From positions 310,001 to 374,000 of the forward strand of contig DATBHR010000098.1 of assembly GCA_036557365.1 (NCBI GenBank): a stretch of 64,000 bases of DNA, written 5' to 3'. The translations under genes were made by a program, and so were the position numbers. Below are positions 34,082-41,997 of this stretch, piece by piece; the stretch's first letter is position 1; each line of letters starts with the position of its first letter. Under the pieces are notes generated by a model. The model had not been told where the DNA came from. It worked only from the letters and a program-made list of their open reading frames with translations, and made no database searches. The stretch comes from DATKHR01 sp036557365 (GTDB taxonomy: Bacteria; Acidobacteriota; Vicinamibacteria; Vicinamibacterales; CAVVIG01).

Positions 34082-34285
34082 TAGCAAACCGAAAGCTTCG
34101 CGAGCACGGACGCTGATTTGTTGGAGAGTCCCGTCTCGTCAAGCAAGGTAAGTCCCTTAGTCATCAGCACGTTGTCAGGACAACGGATTGTCAGCGCGCG
34201 GCCACACGTTTCATCGAGGGCGGCGGATGGGTTGCGACCATTGGATCAGCGAAGCATAGAAAAGTCTCCCGACTTCGGAACAAGA

Positions 34286-34846
34286 ATGAGTTCGTCCGAC
34301 GCAAAGAACGCCTGGTTGATCTCGGACCGCAGCGCTGAACCGAGCTCGCATTTCGTCCTTGTGGTCGATACGCGGCCCGCGTCTCTTCGCCGTACGGCCG
34401 ATATGCTGCGACGAGCCGGCTATTCAGTCGTAGAAGCTGCGTCGTTCGACGAGGGCAAACGCATCTTGAGTGCAAAGCGGCCGTGGCTGGTCATCAGTGG
34501 ACTTCGGCTGGCGGCGTTCAATGGACTGCACCTCGTTCACCTCGGTCGCCTGACTCAACCTGATCTCAATGCCGTGATCATTTCATCCGGCGCCGACAGC
34601 GTTCTTCAAGCCGAAGCCGAGCGCGTTGGTGCGTCCCTTCTGATGGAGCCGGTCCCTCCTCACGCGCTGTTGTCGCTCATCGAGAACATGTGGCGCGAAT
34701 CCAGTGCACATGTCCTCGTCGCGACGGACCGGCGGCAGGCGGAGCGTCGACGTTTGCACATGCTCAACTTCGCTCCCGAACGACGGCTGCACGAACGGCG
34801 GCTTGGGTCTCCCGACGGAGACGAGATGGGACGAACGCTCGCGTAA
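34286..34846 (+). CDS. Degenerate receiver-domain protein (pseudo-receiver)
   Basis: 186 aa from the ATG near 34286. The fold of a receiver is clear: SHFVLVVDTRPASLRRTADMLRRAGYSVVEAASFDEGKRIL, then LVISGLRLAAFNGLHLV. The phosphoacceptor Asp is replaced by Gly72 (ISGLR instead of ITDLR), one of the two acidic-pocket residues is lost (VVDT), and the Lys of the KP motif is Glu121 (LLMEPVPP). It therefore should not be phosphorylated. A basic C-terminal stretch (RRQAERRRLHMLN, then RRLHERRLG) could bind nucleic acid. It precedes the exopolysaccharide regulator and may act as an adaptor there. Confidence 0.75.
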   Translation: MSSSDAKNAWLISDRSAEPSSHFVLVVDTRPASLRRTADMLRRAGYSVVEAASFDEGKRILSAKRPWLVISGLRLAAFNGLHLVHLGRLTQPDLNAVIISSGADSVLQAEAERVGASLLMEPVPPHALLSLIENMWRESSAHVLVATDRRQAERRRLHMLNFAPERRLHERRLGSPDGDEMGRTLA

Positions 34847-35176
34847 CTTTCGAGAAAGATTCGCATCGCGCGAAGACATCGGTCATCGATGTGGAGACTT
34901 TTCGACTGCCGATGCGAGTCAGAAGTCCACCATTAGGACGACTTTCTTCGGTCCTTTTCAGCATTTAGCAAAACTTCCCCGTTTCTGCCTGGATCACATC
35001 GTCGTTCGAGCGAGTTCATAACCAGCCTGATATCAATCACATAGGACCTGGCATCTCCCAGCGGTTTTCTTGGTGGTGGCCTTGCACAGTCCGGCGTCGC
35101 TCGAATCGCGCCGATCGGATTGCGATCCTGGAATGAGCAGTGCCGCCACACGGCGGCCGCCAGAGAAGGCCTGACG
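34847..35176. promoter_or_regulatory. Regulatory gap upstream of the exopolysaccharide activator
   Basis: 330 bases with no supported gene. It contains the candidate sigma-54 promoter at 35070-35086 and a GAAGG ribosome-binding site before ATG 35177. I saw no further repeats or terminator hairpins. The frame of the activator is open from 35120, but the first 19 codons (many Arg and Ala) are not conserved in character. Confidence 0.5.
35070..35086 (+). promoter_or_regulatory. Candidate sigma-54 (-24/-12) promoter for the exopolysaccharide operon
   Basis: TTGGTGGTGGCCTTGCA: GG (35072-35073) and GC (35084-35085) exactly 10 bases apart, with TTGG at -24 and a full TTGCA at -12. Transcription would begin near 35097, 80 bases before ATG 35177. 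It stands before a gene for a sigma-54 activator, so autoregulation is plausible. The TTGG-N8-TTGC core is shared with 29297-29313. Confidence 0.5.
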
Positions 35177-36337
35177 ATGCTGACTACGACGAAACACGCC
35201 GACCTGCAGACGATGAAGTTCACAGGCGGAATTCAGCTAATTGGCACCAGCAAGGTGCTGGGCGAGCTGAGAACCGAAATCGAGCACGTGGGTCGCTCTG
35301 GCGCCAAGGTGCTCATCACTGGCGAAAGCGGTGTCGGCAAAGAAGTTGTTGCCCGCGCGATTGCAGCGGCCAGCCCACGCCCCGGTTCGTCGTTCATCCC
35401 GGTCAACTGCGCCGGCATTCCCGAGACGCTTCTGGAATCCGAGCTGTTCGGACACGTGAAGGGCAGCTTCACCGGAGCGTATCGCGACAAACCAGGCAAG
35501 CTCGAAATGGCGACCAACGGGACGATCTTCCTCGACGAAATCGGGGAGATGACGCTCCGGATGCAGGGGCTTCTGCTGCGGTTTCTCGAGACCGGTGAGA
35601 TTCAGAAGGTCGGTGCCGAGCGCGTCGCGATGGCGCCGAACGTTCGTGTCATTGCCGCGACGAACCGCGACCTGCGTGAGCTCGTGGCGCAGGGTCAGTT
35701 TCGCGAAGACCTGTTCTACCGAATCAACGTCATTCATCTCGTCGTGCCGCCGCTGCGCGAGCGCAGAGAAGACATACCGGCGCTTATCGATCATTTCCTC
35801 GGCAATTTCCTCGGCCATGGTTCGCGCTATCCCAACGGCAATGGCAACGGCAACGGGAATGGAGACGCCAACGGCCACGCGCACGTGGTTCGCGGCATCT
35901 CGACGGACGCGATCTCGATGCTGTGCAGCTACACCTGGCCGGGCAACGTCAGGCAGCTCGAGAACGTCCTCGAGCGTCTCGTCGTAACCGGTCGTCGCGA
36001 AACGATCGAGATCGACGATCTGCCATTCGAGATTCGTACTCCGCTTCAGACGGCCGGCCGTCCGCGACGCGAGCGCCGTCGCACCGTGGCTGACGATCTT
36101 TTCAAGAAGCTGGTCGAGGAGCGCGAGTCGTTCTGGACGGCGGTGTATCCGTTGTACATGAATCGGGAAATCACGCGCGGCAACGTTCGGGATCTGATTC
36201 ACAAGGGTCTCGAGGAGGCGCGCGGCAACTACAAGATCGTTCTGAAGCTCTTCAACATGGAAGCGCGAGAGTACAAGCGCTTCCTGAACTTCCTGCGCAA
36301 GCACGACTGTCAGCTGCCTTTCAAGGAATACCGGTAA
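35177..36337 (+). CDS. Sigma-54-dependent AAA+ activator without receiver domain
   Basis: 386 aa from ATG 35177. The AAA+ domain starts almost at once: Walker A GESGVGKE (residues 49-56), then the sigma-54 contact loop in the variant form GSFTGA (96-101), FLDEIGEM and YTWPGNVRQLENVLER. Asn-Gly repeats (about 220-233) interrupt the domain. The C-terminus (GNYKIVLKLFNMEAREYKRF) is a diverged Fis-like HTH in place of the usual motif. Without a receiver, activity must be set by expression or a partner, possibly the pseudo-receiver upstream. It is 29 bases before the export gene, so likely co-transcribed with the exopolysaccharide machinery. Confidence 0.88.
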   Translation: MLTTTKHADLQTMKFTGGIQLIGTSKVLGELRTEIEHVGRSGAKVLITGESGVGKEVVARAIAAASPRPGSSFIPVNCAGIPETLLESELFGHVKGSFTGAYRDKPGKLEMATNGTIFLDEIGEMTLRMQGLLLRFLETGEIQKVGAERVAMAPNVRVIAATNRDLRELVAQGQFREDLFYRINVIHLVVPPLRERREDIPALIDHFLGNFLGHGSRYPNGNGNGNGNGDANGHAHVVRGISTDAISMLCSYTWPGNVRQLENVLERLVVTGRRETIEIDDLPFEIRTPLQTAGRPRRERRRTVADDLFKKLVEERESFWTAVYPLYMNREITRGNVRDLIHKGLEEARGNYKIVLKLFNMEAREYKRFLNFLRKHDCQLPFKEYR

Positions 36338-36366
36338 CGACGGCCGGGAAATAGGGGATAGCACCA

Positions 36367-36984
36367 ATGCGGAAACGAACGTGGACCTTGGCGAGCGCCA
36401 TTGGTCTGGCTTCCGTCGGATTGTTGTTGCCGGCGCCGCTCGTGGCGCAGGCGCCGGCCGCGCATGCGCCCGCCGCAAGCGCAAGCACCGCGGCTGTGCC
36501 AGCGGACTACGTCATCGGACCCGACGATGCGCTGTCGGTAGTTTTCTGGCGCGACAAAGATATGTCGGCGGAGGTGACCGTTCGCCCGGACGGCAAGATC
36601 TCGCTACCGCTCTTGAATGAGGTGCAGGCGGCCGGCTTCACGCCCGAGCAGCTACGCACGAAGATCGTCGAAGCGGCCAGCAAGTACGTCGAGGAGCCGA
36701 ACGCGACCGTCGTCGTGAAGGAGATCAAGAGCCGGAAGGTGTTCATCACGGGGAACGTCGCGAAGCCGGCGTCGTATCCGCTCGTGGGCGAAATGAACGT
36801 CCTGCAGCTGATCGCGCAGTCCGGCGGGCTGCTCGAGTACGCCGACTCCAAGAACATCGTCGTGATGCGGACCGAAGGTGGAAAGCAGCAGTACTTCAAG
36901 GTCAATTACAACGACGTGATCAAGCAGAAGAACGTCGCCCAGAACATCACGTTGAAGCCGGGCGACACGGTCGTAGTCCCATAG
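36367..36984 (+). CDS. Polysaccharide export protein, Wza/OPX family
   Basis: 205 aa. A signal peptide (hydrophobic IGLASVGLLLPAPLVAQA) is followed by an Ala/Pro spacer and a poly-export domain: DYVIGPDDALSVVFWRDKDMSAEVTVRPDGKISLPLLNEV. An SLBB-type repeat comes next (KVFITGNVAKPASYPLVGEM), ending LKPGDTVVVP. No lipobox Cys and no C-terminal amphipathic helix are visible, so it is a small OPX that may rely on the adjacent barrel to cross the outer membrane. First of the export genes. Confidence 0.92.
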   Translation: MRKRTWTLASAIGLASVGLLLPAPLVAQAPAAHAPAASASTAAVPADYVIGPDDALSVVFWRDKDMSAEVTVRPDGKISLPLLNEVQAAGFTPEQLRTKIVEAASKYVEEPNATVVVKEIKSRKVFITGNVAKPASYPLVGEMNVLQLIAQSGGLLEYADSKNIVVMRTEGGKQQYFKVNYNDVIKQKNVAQNITLKPGDTVVVP

Positions 36985-36990
36985 ACGCCA

Positions 36991-38331
36991 ATGGCTTTTC
37001 GTTTTCGCCTGGGCGCTGCGTCGCTGCTCGTCGGCTTGCTAGTCGCCGACACGCAGTTGGCGCTTGCTCAAATGGCGCCGGTCCCGCAGCCGACATCCCA
37101 GACCAGGGGAGTTTTCGGCGGCGCCACCGGCCGTAATGAGCAATCGAGTTCGGTCGTCGTATCGGCAGCTGAGGCCTACGACAGCAACGTGCTTGGCGAA
37201 CAAGGTCCGACGCAGTCTCTCCTGCAGGAAAGTGGCTTTTACACAGAGCTGAATGCCGGACTTACGCTGCGCGCAGGCAAGCAGAAGCTTCAGTTCTCAA
37301 CTGCCGCCGGAACAGACTTTCGGTACTATGCCCCGGCCGGCGAAGTTTTCGGTATTGGTCACTACGGCAATGCTGGTCTGACCTACCACTCTTCGACCTC
37401 CACGACCATCGCCGTAGACGGGGGGGTGGCGTACGCGCCCTCATATCTCTACCGTCTGTTCAATACTCTGGCCCCTCCGACACTCGGCGAAGCGAATATC
37501 GGGGGAGCTTATGCCGTCCTCGACAATCCGTCCTTCAGATACGACGCGCGCGCCTCAGTGGCAAAGAAAATTAGCTCGCGGAATACACTGACATTTCGAA
37601 CTGGTGGGTCGTATACCGATTTTCTGCATAACGACATTCTGTACGGCGGTCTTCCTCAGAGAGATCTGGCGACCTTTGAAGCGGCCGCACAATTCAGCCG
37701 CATCATCAACCGCGACCTCAGCCTGAACGCAGGCTACACGTATCGTCGCGCCGAGTACTACTCGGGCGTGTTTCCGACGGAACACAATGTTTCCTTCGGC
37801 GGTGACTACACGCGGCTCCTTTCGAAGACGCGGCGCTCTCATTTGAAGTTCAACGTATCGACCGCGATGCTCGACGCGGCGGCCCCGGGCGATCCGCTGG
37901 GGATCCTTCGCCAGCAGCAACAGTTTGCGGCGGACGTTTCGTTCAGCCGTCAATTTGCCCGGACATGGCAGGCGCAAGGCGGATATAACCGAAGTTTCGG
38001 CTTTATTGAGGGCCTCACGACGCCAATCTTCAGCGATGGCGTGAACGTGGCGACGTCCGGCTTGCTAAGTCGCCGGGTAGATCTGTCGGCGAGTGCTGCA
38101 TATTCAGTCGGTACGCCGGTCGTGTTCGCGCAGAATCGAGGATTCACGACGTATACCGCCGATGTGCGGACCCGGATGGCGCTGAACGAGACCTACGCTT
38201 TGTACCTCGAGTACCTCTACTACTACTACGATTTCAGCCGGACGCTCGTGCCGATTGGCTTTCCACCACAGATGGCCAGAAGCAGCGTCCGGGCTGGCAT
38301 CACGTTGTGGTTTCCCCTGCCGCGGAGCTGA
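36991..38331 (+). CDS. Outer-membrane beta-barrel protein of the exopolysaccharide locus
   Basis: 446 aa with a signal peptide (LGAASLLVGLLVADTQLALA). The body is alternating strands rich in Tyr, Ser and Thr (LQFSTAAGTDFRYYAP, AGLTYHSSTSTTIAVDGG, LTFRTGGSYTDFL) and ends in SVRAGITLWFPL with a terminal aromatic. The position between the OPX protein and the chain-length regulator matches the barrel of XrtA-type exopolysaccharide loci (family TIGR03016-like by layout). It probably forms or supports the outer-membrane pore for the polymer. Confidence 0.82.
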   Translation: MAFRFRLGAASLLVGLLVADTQLALAQMAPVPQPTSQTRGVFGGATGRNEQSSSVVVSAAEAYDSNVLGEQGPTQSLLQESGFYTELNAGLTLRAGKQKLQFSTAAGTDFRYYAPAGEVFGIGHYGNAGLTYHSSTSTTIAVDGGVAYAPSYLYRLFNTLAPPTLGEANIGGAYAVLDNPSFRYDARASVAKKISSRNTLTFRTGGSYTDFLHNDILYGGLPQRDLATFEAAAQFSRIINRDLSLNAGYTYRRAEYYSGVFPTEHNVSFGGDYTRLLSKTRRSHLKFNVSTAMLDAAAPGDPLGILRQQQQFAADVSFSRQFARTWQAQGGYNRSFGFIEGLTTPIFSDGVNVATSGLLSRRVDLSASAAYSVGTPVVFAQNRGFTTYTADVRTRMALNETYALYLEYLYYYYDFSRTLVPIGFPPQMARSSVRAGITLWFPLPRS

Positions 38332-38333
38332 TT

Positions 38334-39899
38334 GTGCTGCCTGGTCGATCCTATACTCCGGAAGTAATCGTCGGCATTCTCTGGCGGCGCGCCGGATTGA
38401 TTCTCTCGCTCTTTGCGGTGGGTTTGATCGCCGCGGTTGGCCTGGCGAAATATCTGCCGAATCAATACCGGTCCGAGACGGTCATCATGCTCGTCCCGCA
38501 GCGGATTCCGGACAGCTACGTCAAGACAACCGTGACGGACAAAATCGAGGATAGGCTCGCCAGCCTGCAGGAGCAAATCCTGAGTCGGTCTCGCCTCGAG
38601 CGCATCATTCTGGATCTGAATCTGTACGACTCGTTGCGGCGGACACTGCCCATGGAAGATGTGGTGCAGCGTATGCGCGGGTACATCAAGGTCAAGACGG
38701 AAGGAAAGGAATCGTTTCGGGTGACGTTCGAGAGCGGCGATGCAAAGACCGCTCAGAAAACCACAGAACGGTTGGCGTCCCTGTTCATCGAGGAGAATCT
38801 TCGCGACCGTGAGAACGTCGCCGAGGACACCAATCAATTTCTCGACTCGCAGCTCGAAGATGCCAAACGGCGTCTTTTGGAGCATGAACAGAAACTCGAG
38901 GACTACAAGCGCCGGTTCAGCGGCGAGCTGCCCTCTCAGGCACAGACCAACCTTCAGGCCGTTCAAAACGCTCAGACGCAGCTTCAGTCGCTCGCCGAGT
39001 CTGCCGATCGCGCGCGTGAAAGGCGGCTTCTGCTTGAGCGTCAGATTATCGATCTGCAGGCTCCAGATCCGCTGACTGTCGTGCCGGCGCCGTCGGCGGC
39101 GTCAACGGATATGCCCACGGGTGAGACACTCGACCAGCAGTTGCAGAACGCCAAGGCGCGGCTCCAGCTTCTTCTGGCGCGCGACAAGCCGGACCATCCG
39201 GACGTCCGTGCGATGCAGCGGACGATCCGCGATCTGGAAGCGAAAGTTGCGCTCGAAGGTCCGAAGACGCCTGATGCGCCGCGTGAGCGCCCTCTCACTG
39301 CCGCAGAACGATTGAGGCAACAGCGTCTCGGCGAGCTGAAAGCGCAAATCGACGAGATTGATCGGCAGCTGGGCCAGAAGCAGGAACAGGATCACAAGCT
39401 GCGCGCCGTGATTGCCGACTATCAGTCGAAGCTCGAAGCCGTGCCAAAACGCGAGTCCGATCTCGTCGAGCTCACGCGCGACTATACGACCTTGCAGGCA
39501 AGCTACCAGAGCCTCCTCGCAAAGCGGGAGGAATCGAAGATCGCAGCGAATCTGGAGCGCCGCAATATCGGCGAACAATTCAAGGTCCTCGATCCGGCGC
39601 GTGTTCCCGAAAGACCGTTCAGCCCGAACCGTCTCGCCATCGACCTGGGCGGCGCCTTTGTCGGGTTGGCGTTTGGCTTCCTCGTCACGGCTTTCCTGGA
39701 GTATCGGGACTCGAGTTTCAAGACGGAGGACGAAGTGATGCGGCTATGCCAGCTCCCGGTGTTGGCGACGGTGCCGCTCATGGTGACTGCGGATGAAGCG
39801 CGCGTGCATTGGCGCTGGCGAGTAGCTGTAGGTTTTACGACATTCGCGATTCTCGCGGCCGCGGCCGCCGCGGTCGCGCTGTGGAGGCCGCAGCTTTAG
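38334..39899 (+). CDS. Polysaccharide chain-length determinant, Wzz/XrtA-locus type
   Basis: 521 aa from GTG 38334, with GGAG six to seven bases upstream. An N-terminal transmembrane helix (residues about 20-40, LILSLFAVGLIAAVGLAKYLP) and a C-terminal pair (LGGAFVGLAFGFLVTAFLEY, and a last helix before WRPQL) flank a long periplasmic coiled coil (about 150-420). The PCP-type ending ARVPERPFSPNRL and the LVELTRDYTTLQASYQSLLAK block are characteristic. It controls polymer length with the tyrosine kinase encoded two genes later, which is separate rather than fused. Confidence 0.9.
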   Translation: MLPGRSYTPEVIVGILWRRAGLILSLFAVGLIAAVGLAKYLPNQYRSETVIMLVPQRIPDSYVKTTVTDKIEDRLASLQEQILSRSRLERIILDLNLYDSLRRTLPMEDVVQRMRGYIKVKTEGKESFRVTFESGDAKTAQKTTERLASLFIEENLRDRENVAEDTNQFLDSQLEDAKRRLLEHEQKLEDYKRRFSGELPSQAQTNLQAVQNAQTQLQSLAESADRARERRLLLERQIIDLQAPDPLTVVPAPSAASTDMPTGETLDQQLQNAKARLQLLLARDKPDHPDVRAMQRTIRDLEAKVALEGPKTPDAPRERPLTAAERLRQQRLGELKAQIDEIDRQLGQKQEQDHKLRAVIADYQSKLEAVPKRESDLVELTRDYTTLQASYQSLLAKREESKIAANLERRNIGEQFKVLDPARVPERPFSPNRLAIDLGGAFVGLAFGFLVTAFLEYRDSSFKTEDEVMRLCQLPVLATVPLMVTADEARVHWRWRVAVGFTTFAILAAAAAAVALWRPQL

Positions 39900-39911
39900 C
39901 TGCGACGGCCA

Positions 39912-40913
39912 ATGTACCAGCGATTCTACGGTCTCACGGAACTTCCGTTCGAGCTCACGCCGAATCCGAAGTACCTCTTTCTCACCCCCCAGCACCAGGA
40001 GGCGTTGAGCAATCTGCAGTACGGCCTGGCTTCGTCGAAGGGAATTACGGCTCTTATCGGCGAAGCCGGAACCGGCAAGACGACCTTGCTCCATGCGGCT
40101 GCCCAGTCCGAGCGGTGCCGCGACGTCGTATGCGTGTATCTGAACAATCCGACGCTCACGCGCGCGGAGTTCGTAGAGATGCTGTCGCAGCGATTTCAGC
40201 TGGGCCCTCGGGCCGGGGAGTCAAAGGCGGCACTTCTCGAAGAACTCGAGCGGGTCCTGCTACAGCGCCGCAGCCAGGGCCAGATCACAGCGCTGGTGAT
40301 CGACGAGGCGCAGAGCCTGAGCGTCGAGTTGCTCGAAGAGATTCGATTGCTGGCGAATGTCGAGACGTCGACGGAAAAGCTGCTTCCGCTGGTGTTGTCC
40401 GGTCAGCCCGAACTACGAGATCGACTGAACGTGAGCGACCTGCGGCAGCTGAAGCAGCGGATCACGCTGCGCTGTGAAATTGCGCCTTTCACGCTTCAGG
40501 AGACGGCCGCGTATATCGCAACCCGCATCAGGATTTCGGGAGGCGATGCGGCGCGTCTGTTCACGCGCGACGCGGTGACATTGATCCACGAGCGATCGCG
40601 CGGGATTCCTCGAACGGTGAGCGTCCTGTGTGACAACGCGCTGGTTACAGGCTTCGCCATGGGGCGCCGGCCGGTCGATCAGGAGATCGTGGCGGAGGTC
40701 GCACACGATTTCGACTTTGGGGCGCCGCCTCCGGTCAGCGAACCAGTTGCTTTGCTGACCGCGGAGCAGCCAGAGGCCGGCGAGACCGCGACTGACGGAG
40801 AGTCCGGCGCGAACGTGGCGGGGCCAGCGCCAGAAGCTGAGCAGGAATCGCAAAACGAAACGTTGAGTGCTGGCGCAACGCGGCGCCGATTTTCACTCTT
40901 CCGCGGACGTTAA
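39912..40913 (+). CDS. ExeA-like AAA ATPase of exosortase/exopolysaccharide loci
   Basis: 333 aa. The N-terminus MYQRFYGLTELPFELTPNPKYLFLTPQHQEAL is diagnostic for the general-secretion/ExeA-like ATPases found in XrtA loci (TIGR03015 type). Walker A is GEAGTGKTT (50-58), Walker B ALVIDEAQSL (about 125-134). The sensor region includes IRLLANVETSTEKLLPLVLSGQPEL. The last 70 residues are acidic and variable. Its role in polymer secretion is not defined biochemically. It sits between the chain-length protein and the kinase. Confidence 0.92.
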   Translation: MYQRFYGLTELPFELTPNPKYLFLTPQHQEALSNLQYGLASSKGITALIGEAGTGKTTLLHAAAQSERCRDVVCVYLNNPTLTRAEFVEMLSQRFQLGPRAGESKAALLEELERVLLQRRSQGQITALVIDEAQSLSVELLEEIRLLANVETSTEKLLPLVLSGQPELRDRLNVSDLRQLKQRITLRCEIAPFTLQETAAYIATRIRISGGDAARLFTRDAVTLIHERSRGIPRTVSVLCDNALVTGFAMGRRPVDQEIVAEVAHDFDFGAPPPVSEPVALLTAEQPEAGETATDGESGANVAGPAPEAEQESQNETLSAGATRRRFSLFRGR

Positions 40914-40935
40914 AACGAGCGAAGGCAGCACATAA

Positions 40936-41829
40936 ATGAGTCGAGTTGACGAGGCAATGAGGCGCGCCGCTGGTGTGCGAGATGGACTTGATAGTCCTAG
41001 AGTGGAATCCCGCGCAGTCGTCGACGCGTCGATTCTGGAGCGCTACGTTCCGGAGAGGGCGACGAAACCGGTTGAACAGCGCCAGCCGAAGCTGACGCCT
41101 ATTGCCGCAGTCCCTCCGCGTGTTGAGAGAGCTCCACGAGGAATTTCAGCGCCCGCAGCCCAGGAAGGCAAGTTGGTCATCAGCGCCACTGTGCCGCACC
41201 ACGTGGTCGAGCAGTACCGCAGGCTGGCCGCGATCCTGAACGATCTCCAGTCTCAACGCGGCGTCAGGACCCTCATGGTTTCGAGTGCCGCACCGCGCGA
41301 AGGCAAGACCCTGACGATTACAAACCTCGCGTTGACCTTGAGCGAGTCGTATCAGCAGCGCGTGTTGCTCATCGATGCCGACCTTCGGCGGCCGTCTCTC
41401 CACGAAGTGCTCGGAATCGTCAACGGGCCGGGCCTTTCAGATGTCGTCCGGTCCGGCGCTCTCGAGTTTCCGTCCGTCGAGCTGACGCAACATCTGAGCG
41501 TGTTGACTGCAGGACGCACGGACTCGACGCTCTTGGCGCAGCTCACGTCCGAGTCGATGAAGCGCGCGCTGGCTCACGCGGCTACTCAATTCGATTGGGT
41601 GCTGATGGACACGCCGCCCGTTGGACTGCTTCCGGACGCACAACTCGTGGAACGTCTGTGTGAAGCAGCCATCTTCGTCATCGGCGCCGGCGTTGCGCCT
41701 TACGAGTTCGTTCAACGGAGCATCGCCTCCCTCGGTCCAGAGCGAATCATCGGAACCGTGTTGAACCGCTGTGATGTACCGCCGGTTTCCGGCCACGACT
41801 ACTACAGCCACTACCATCGGACGCCATAG
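40936..41829 (+). CDS. Cytoplasmic tyrosine autokinase, BY-kinase (Wzc C-terminal type)
   Basis: 297 aa. A variable N-terminus (about 85 residues) precedes the kinase: Walker A around SSAAPREGKT with Lys124, Walker A' LLIDADLRRPS (144-154) and a Walker B-like VLMDTPPVGLLPDA. The C-terminal tyrosine cluster (Tyr289, Tyr290, Tyr293) is the autophosphorylation site of BY-kinases. It would work with the separate chain-length protein, the two-component arrangement also seen in Gram-positive CapA/CapB and XrtA loci. It ends the first exopolysaccharide gene block. Confidence 0.92.
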   Translation: MSRVDEAMRRAAGVRDGLDSPRVESRAVVDASILERYVPERATKPVEQRQPKLTPIAAVPPRVERAPRGISAPAAQEGKLVISATVPHHVVEQYRRLAAILNDLQSQRGVRTLMVSSAAPREGKTLTITNLALTLSESYQQRVLLIDADLRRPSLHEVLGIVNGPGLSDVVRSGALEFPSVELTQHLSVLTAGRTDSTLLAQLTSESMKRALAHAATQFDWVLMDTPPVGLLPDAQLVERLCEAAIFVIGAGVAPYEFVQRSIASLGPERIIGTVLNRCDVPPVSGHDYYSHYHRTP

Positions 41830-41889
41830 ACCGCTCCATCGCCTAGGTCTTCCACAGTCAGTCAAACATCCCGCAGCAGCGTCATAAAA

Positions 41890-41937
41890 GTCATCTACCT
41901 AGATGACATTGCGAGGGGCGATTCTCCCTGGTAAAAG
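41890..41937 (+). promoter_or_regulatory. Palindrome and candidate promoter upstream of the TPR lipoprotein
   Basis: GTCATCTA-CC-TAGATGAC (41890-41907) is an 18-base palindrome with perfect eight-base arms. It directly abuts TTGCGA (-35 candidate, 41909-41914), a 17-base spacer and TAAAAG (-10 candidate, 41932-41937). Four of six bases match consensus in each box, a weak promoter of the kind that needs an activator at the -35 edge. No regulator can be named. It lies in the 168-base gap between the two exopolysaccharide gene blocks. Confidence 0.4.
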
Positions 41938-41997
41938 TCGCGTACAAGCTAAAGCGCTAAGCATCCAGAACTTATTGTTCGAGGCGGGATCGAAATT

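Larger units (their letters stand above)
33607..34285. other. Non-coding region with inverted repeats and a heptamer array
   Basis: 679 bases between the EamA transporter and the degenerate receiver gene. Frames here have no recognisable features. It holds a small hairpin GGATTTG/CAAATCC (33686-33702, three-base loop), possibly ending the transporter transcript. It also holds a long inverted repeat (33878-33927), eight copies of a 7-base unit (33971-34026) and a possible -24/-12 promoter (34065-34081). The first part has a slightly different base texture, as if containing decayed or repeat-derived DNA. Confidence 0.6.
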
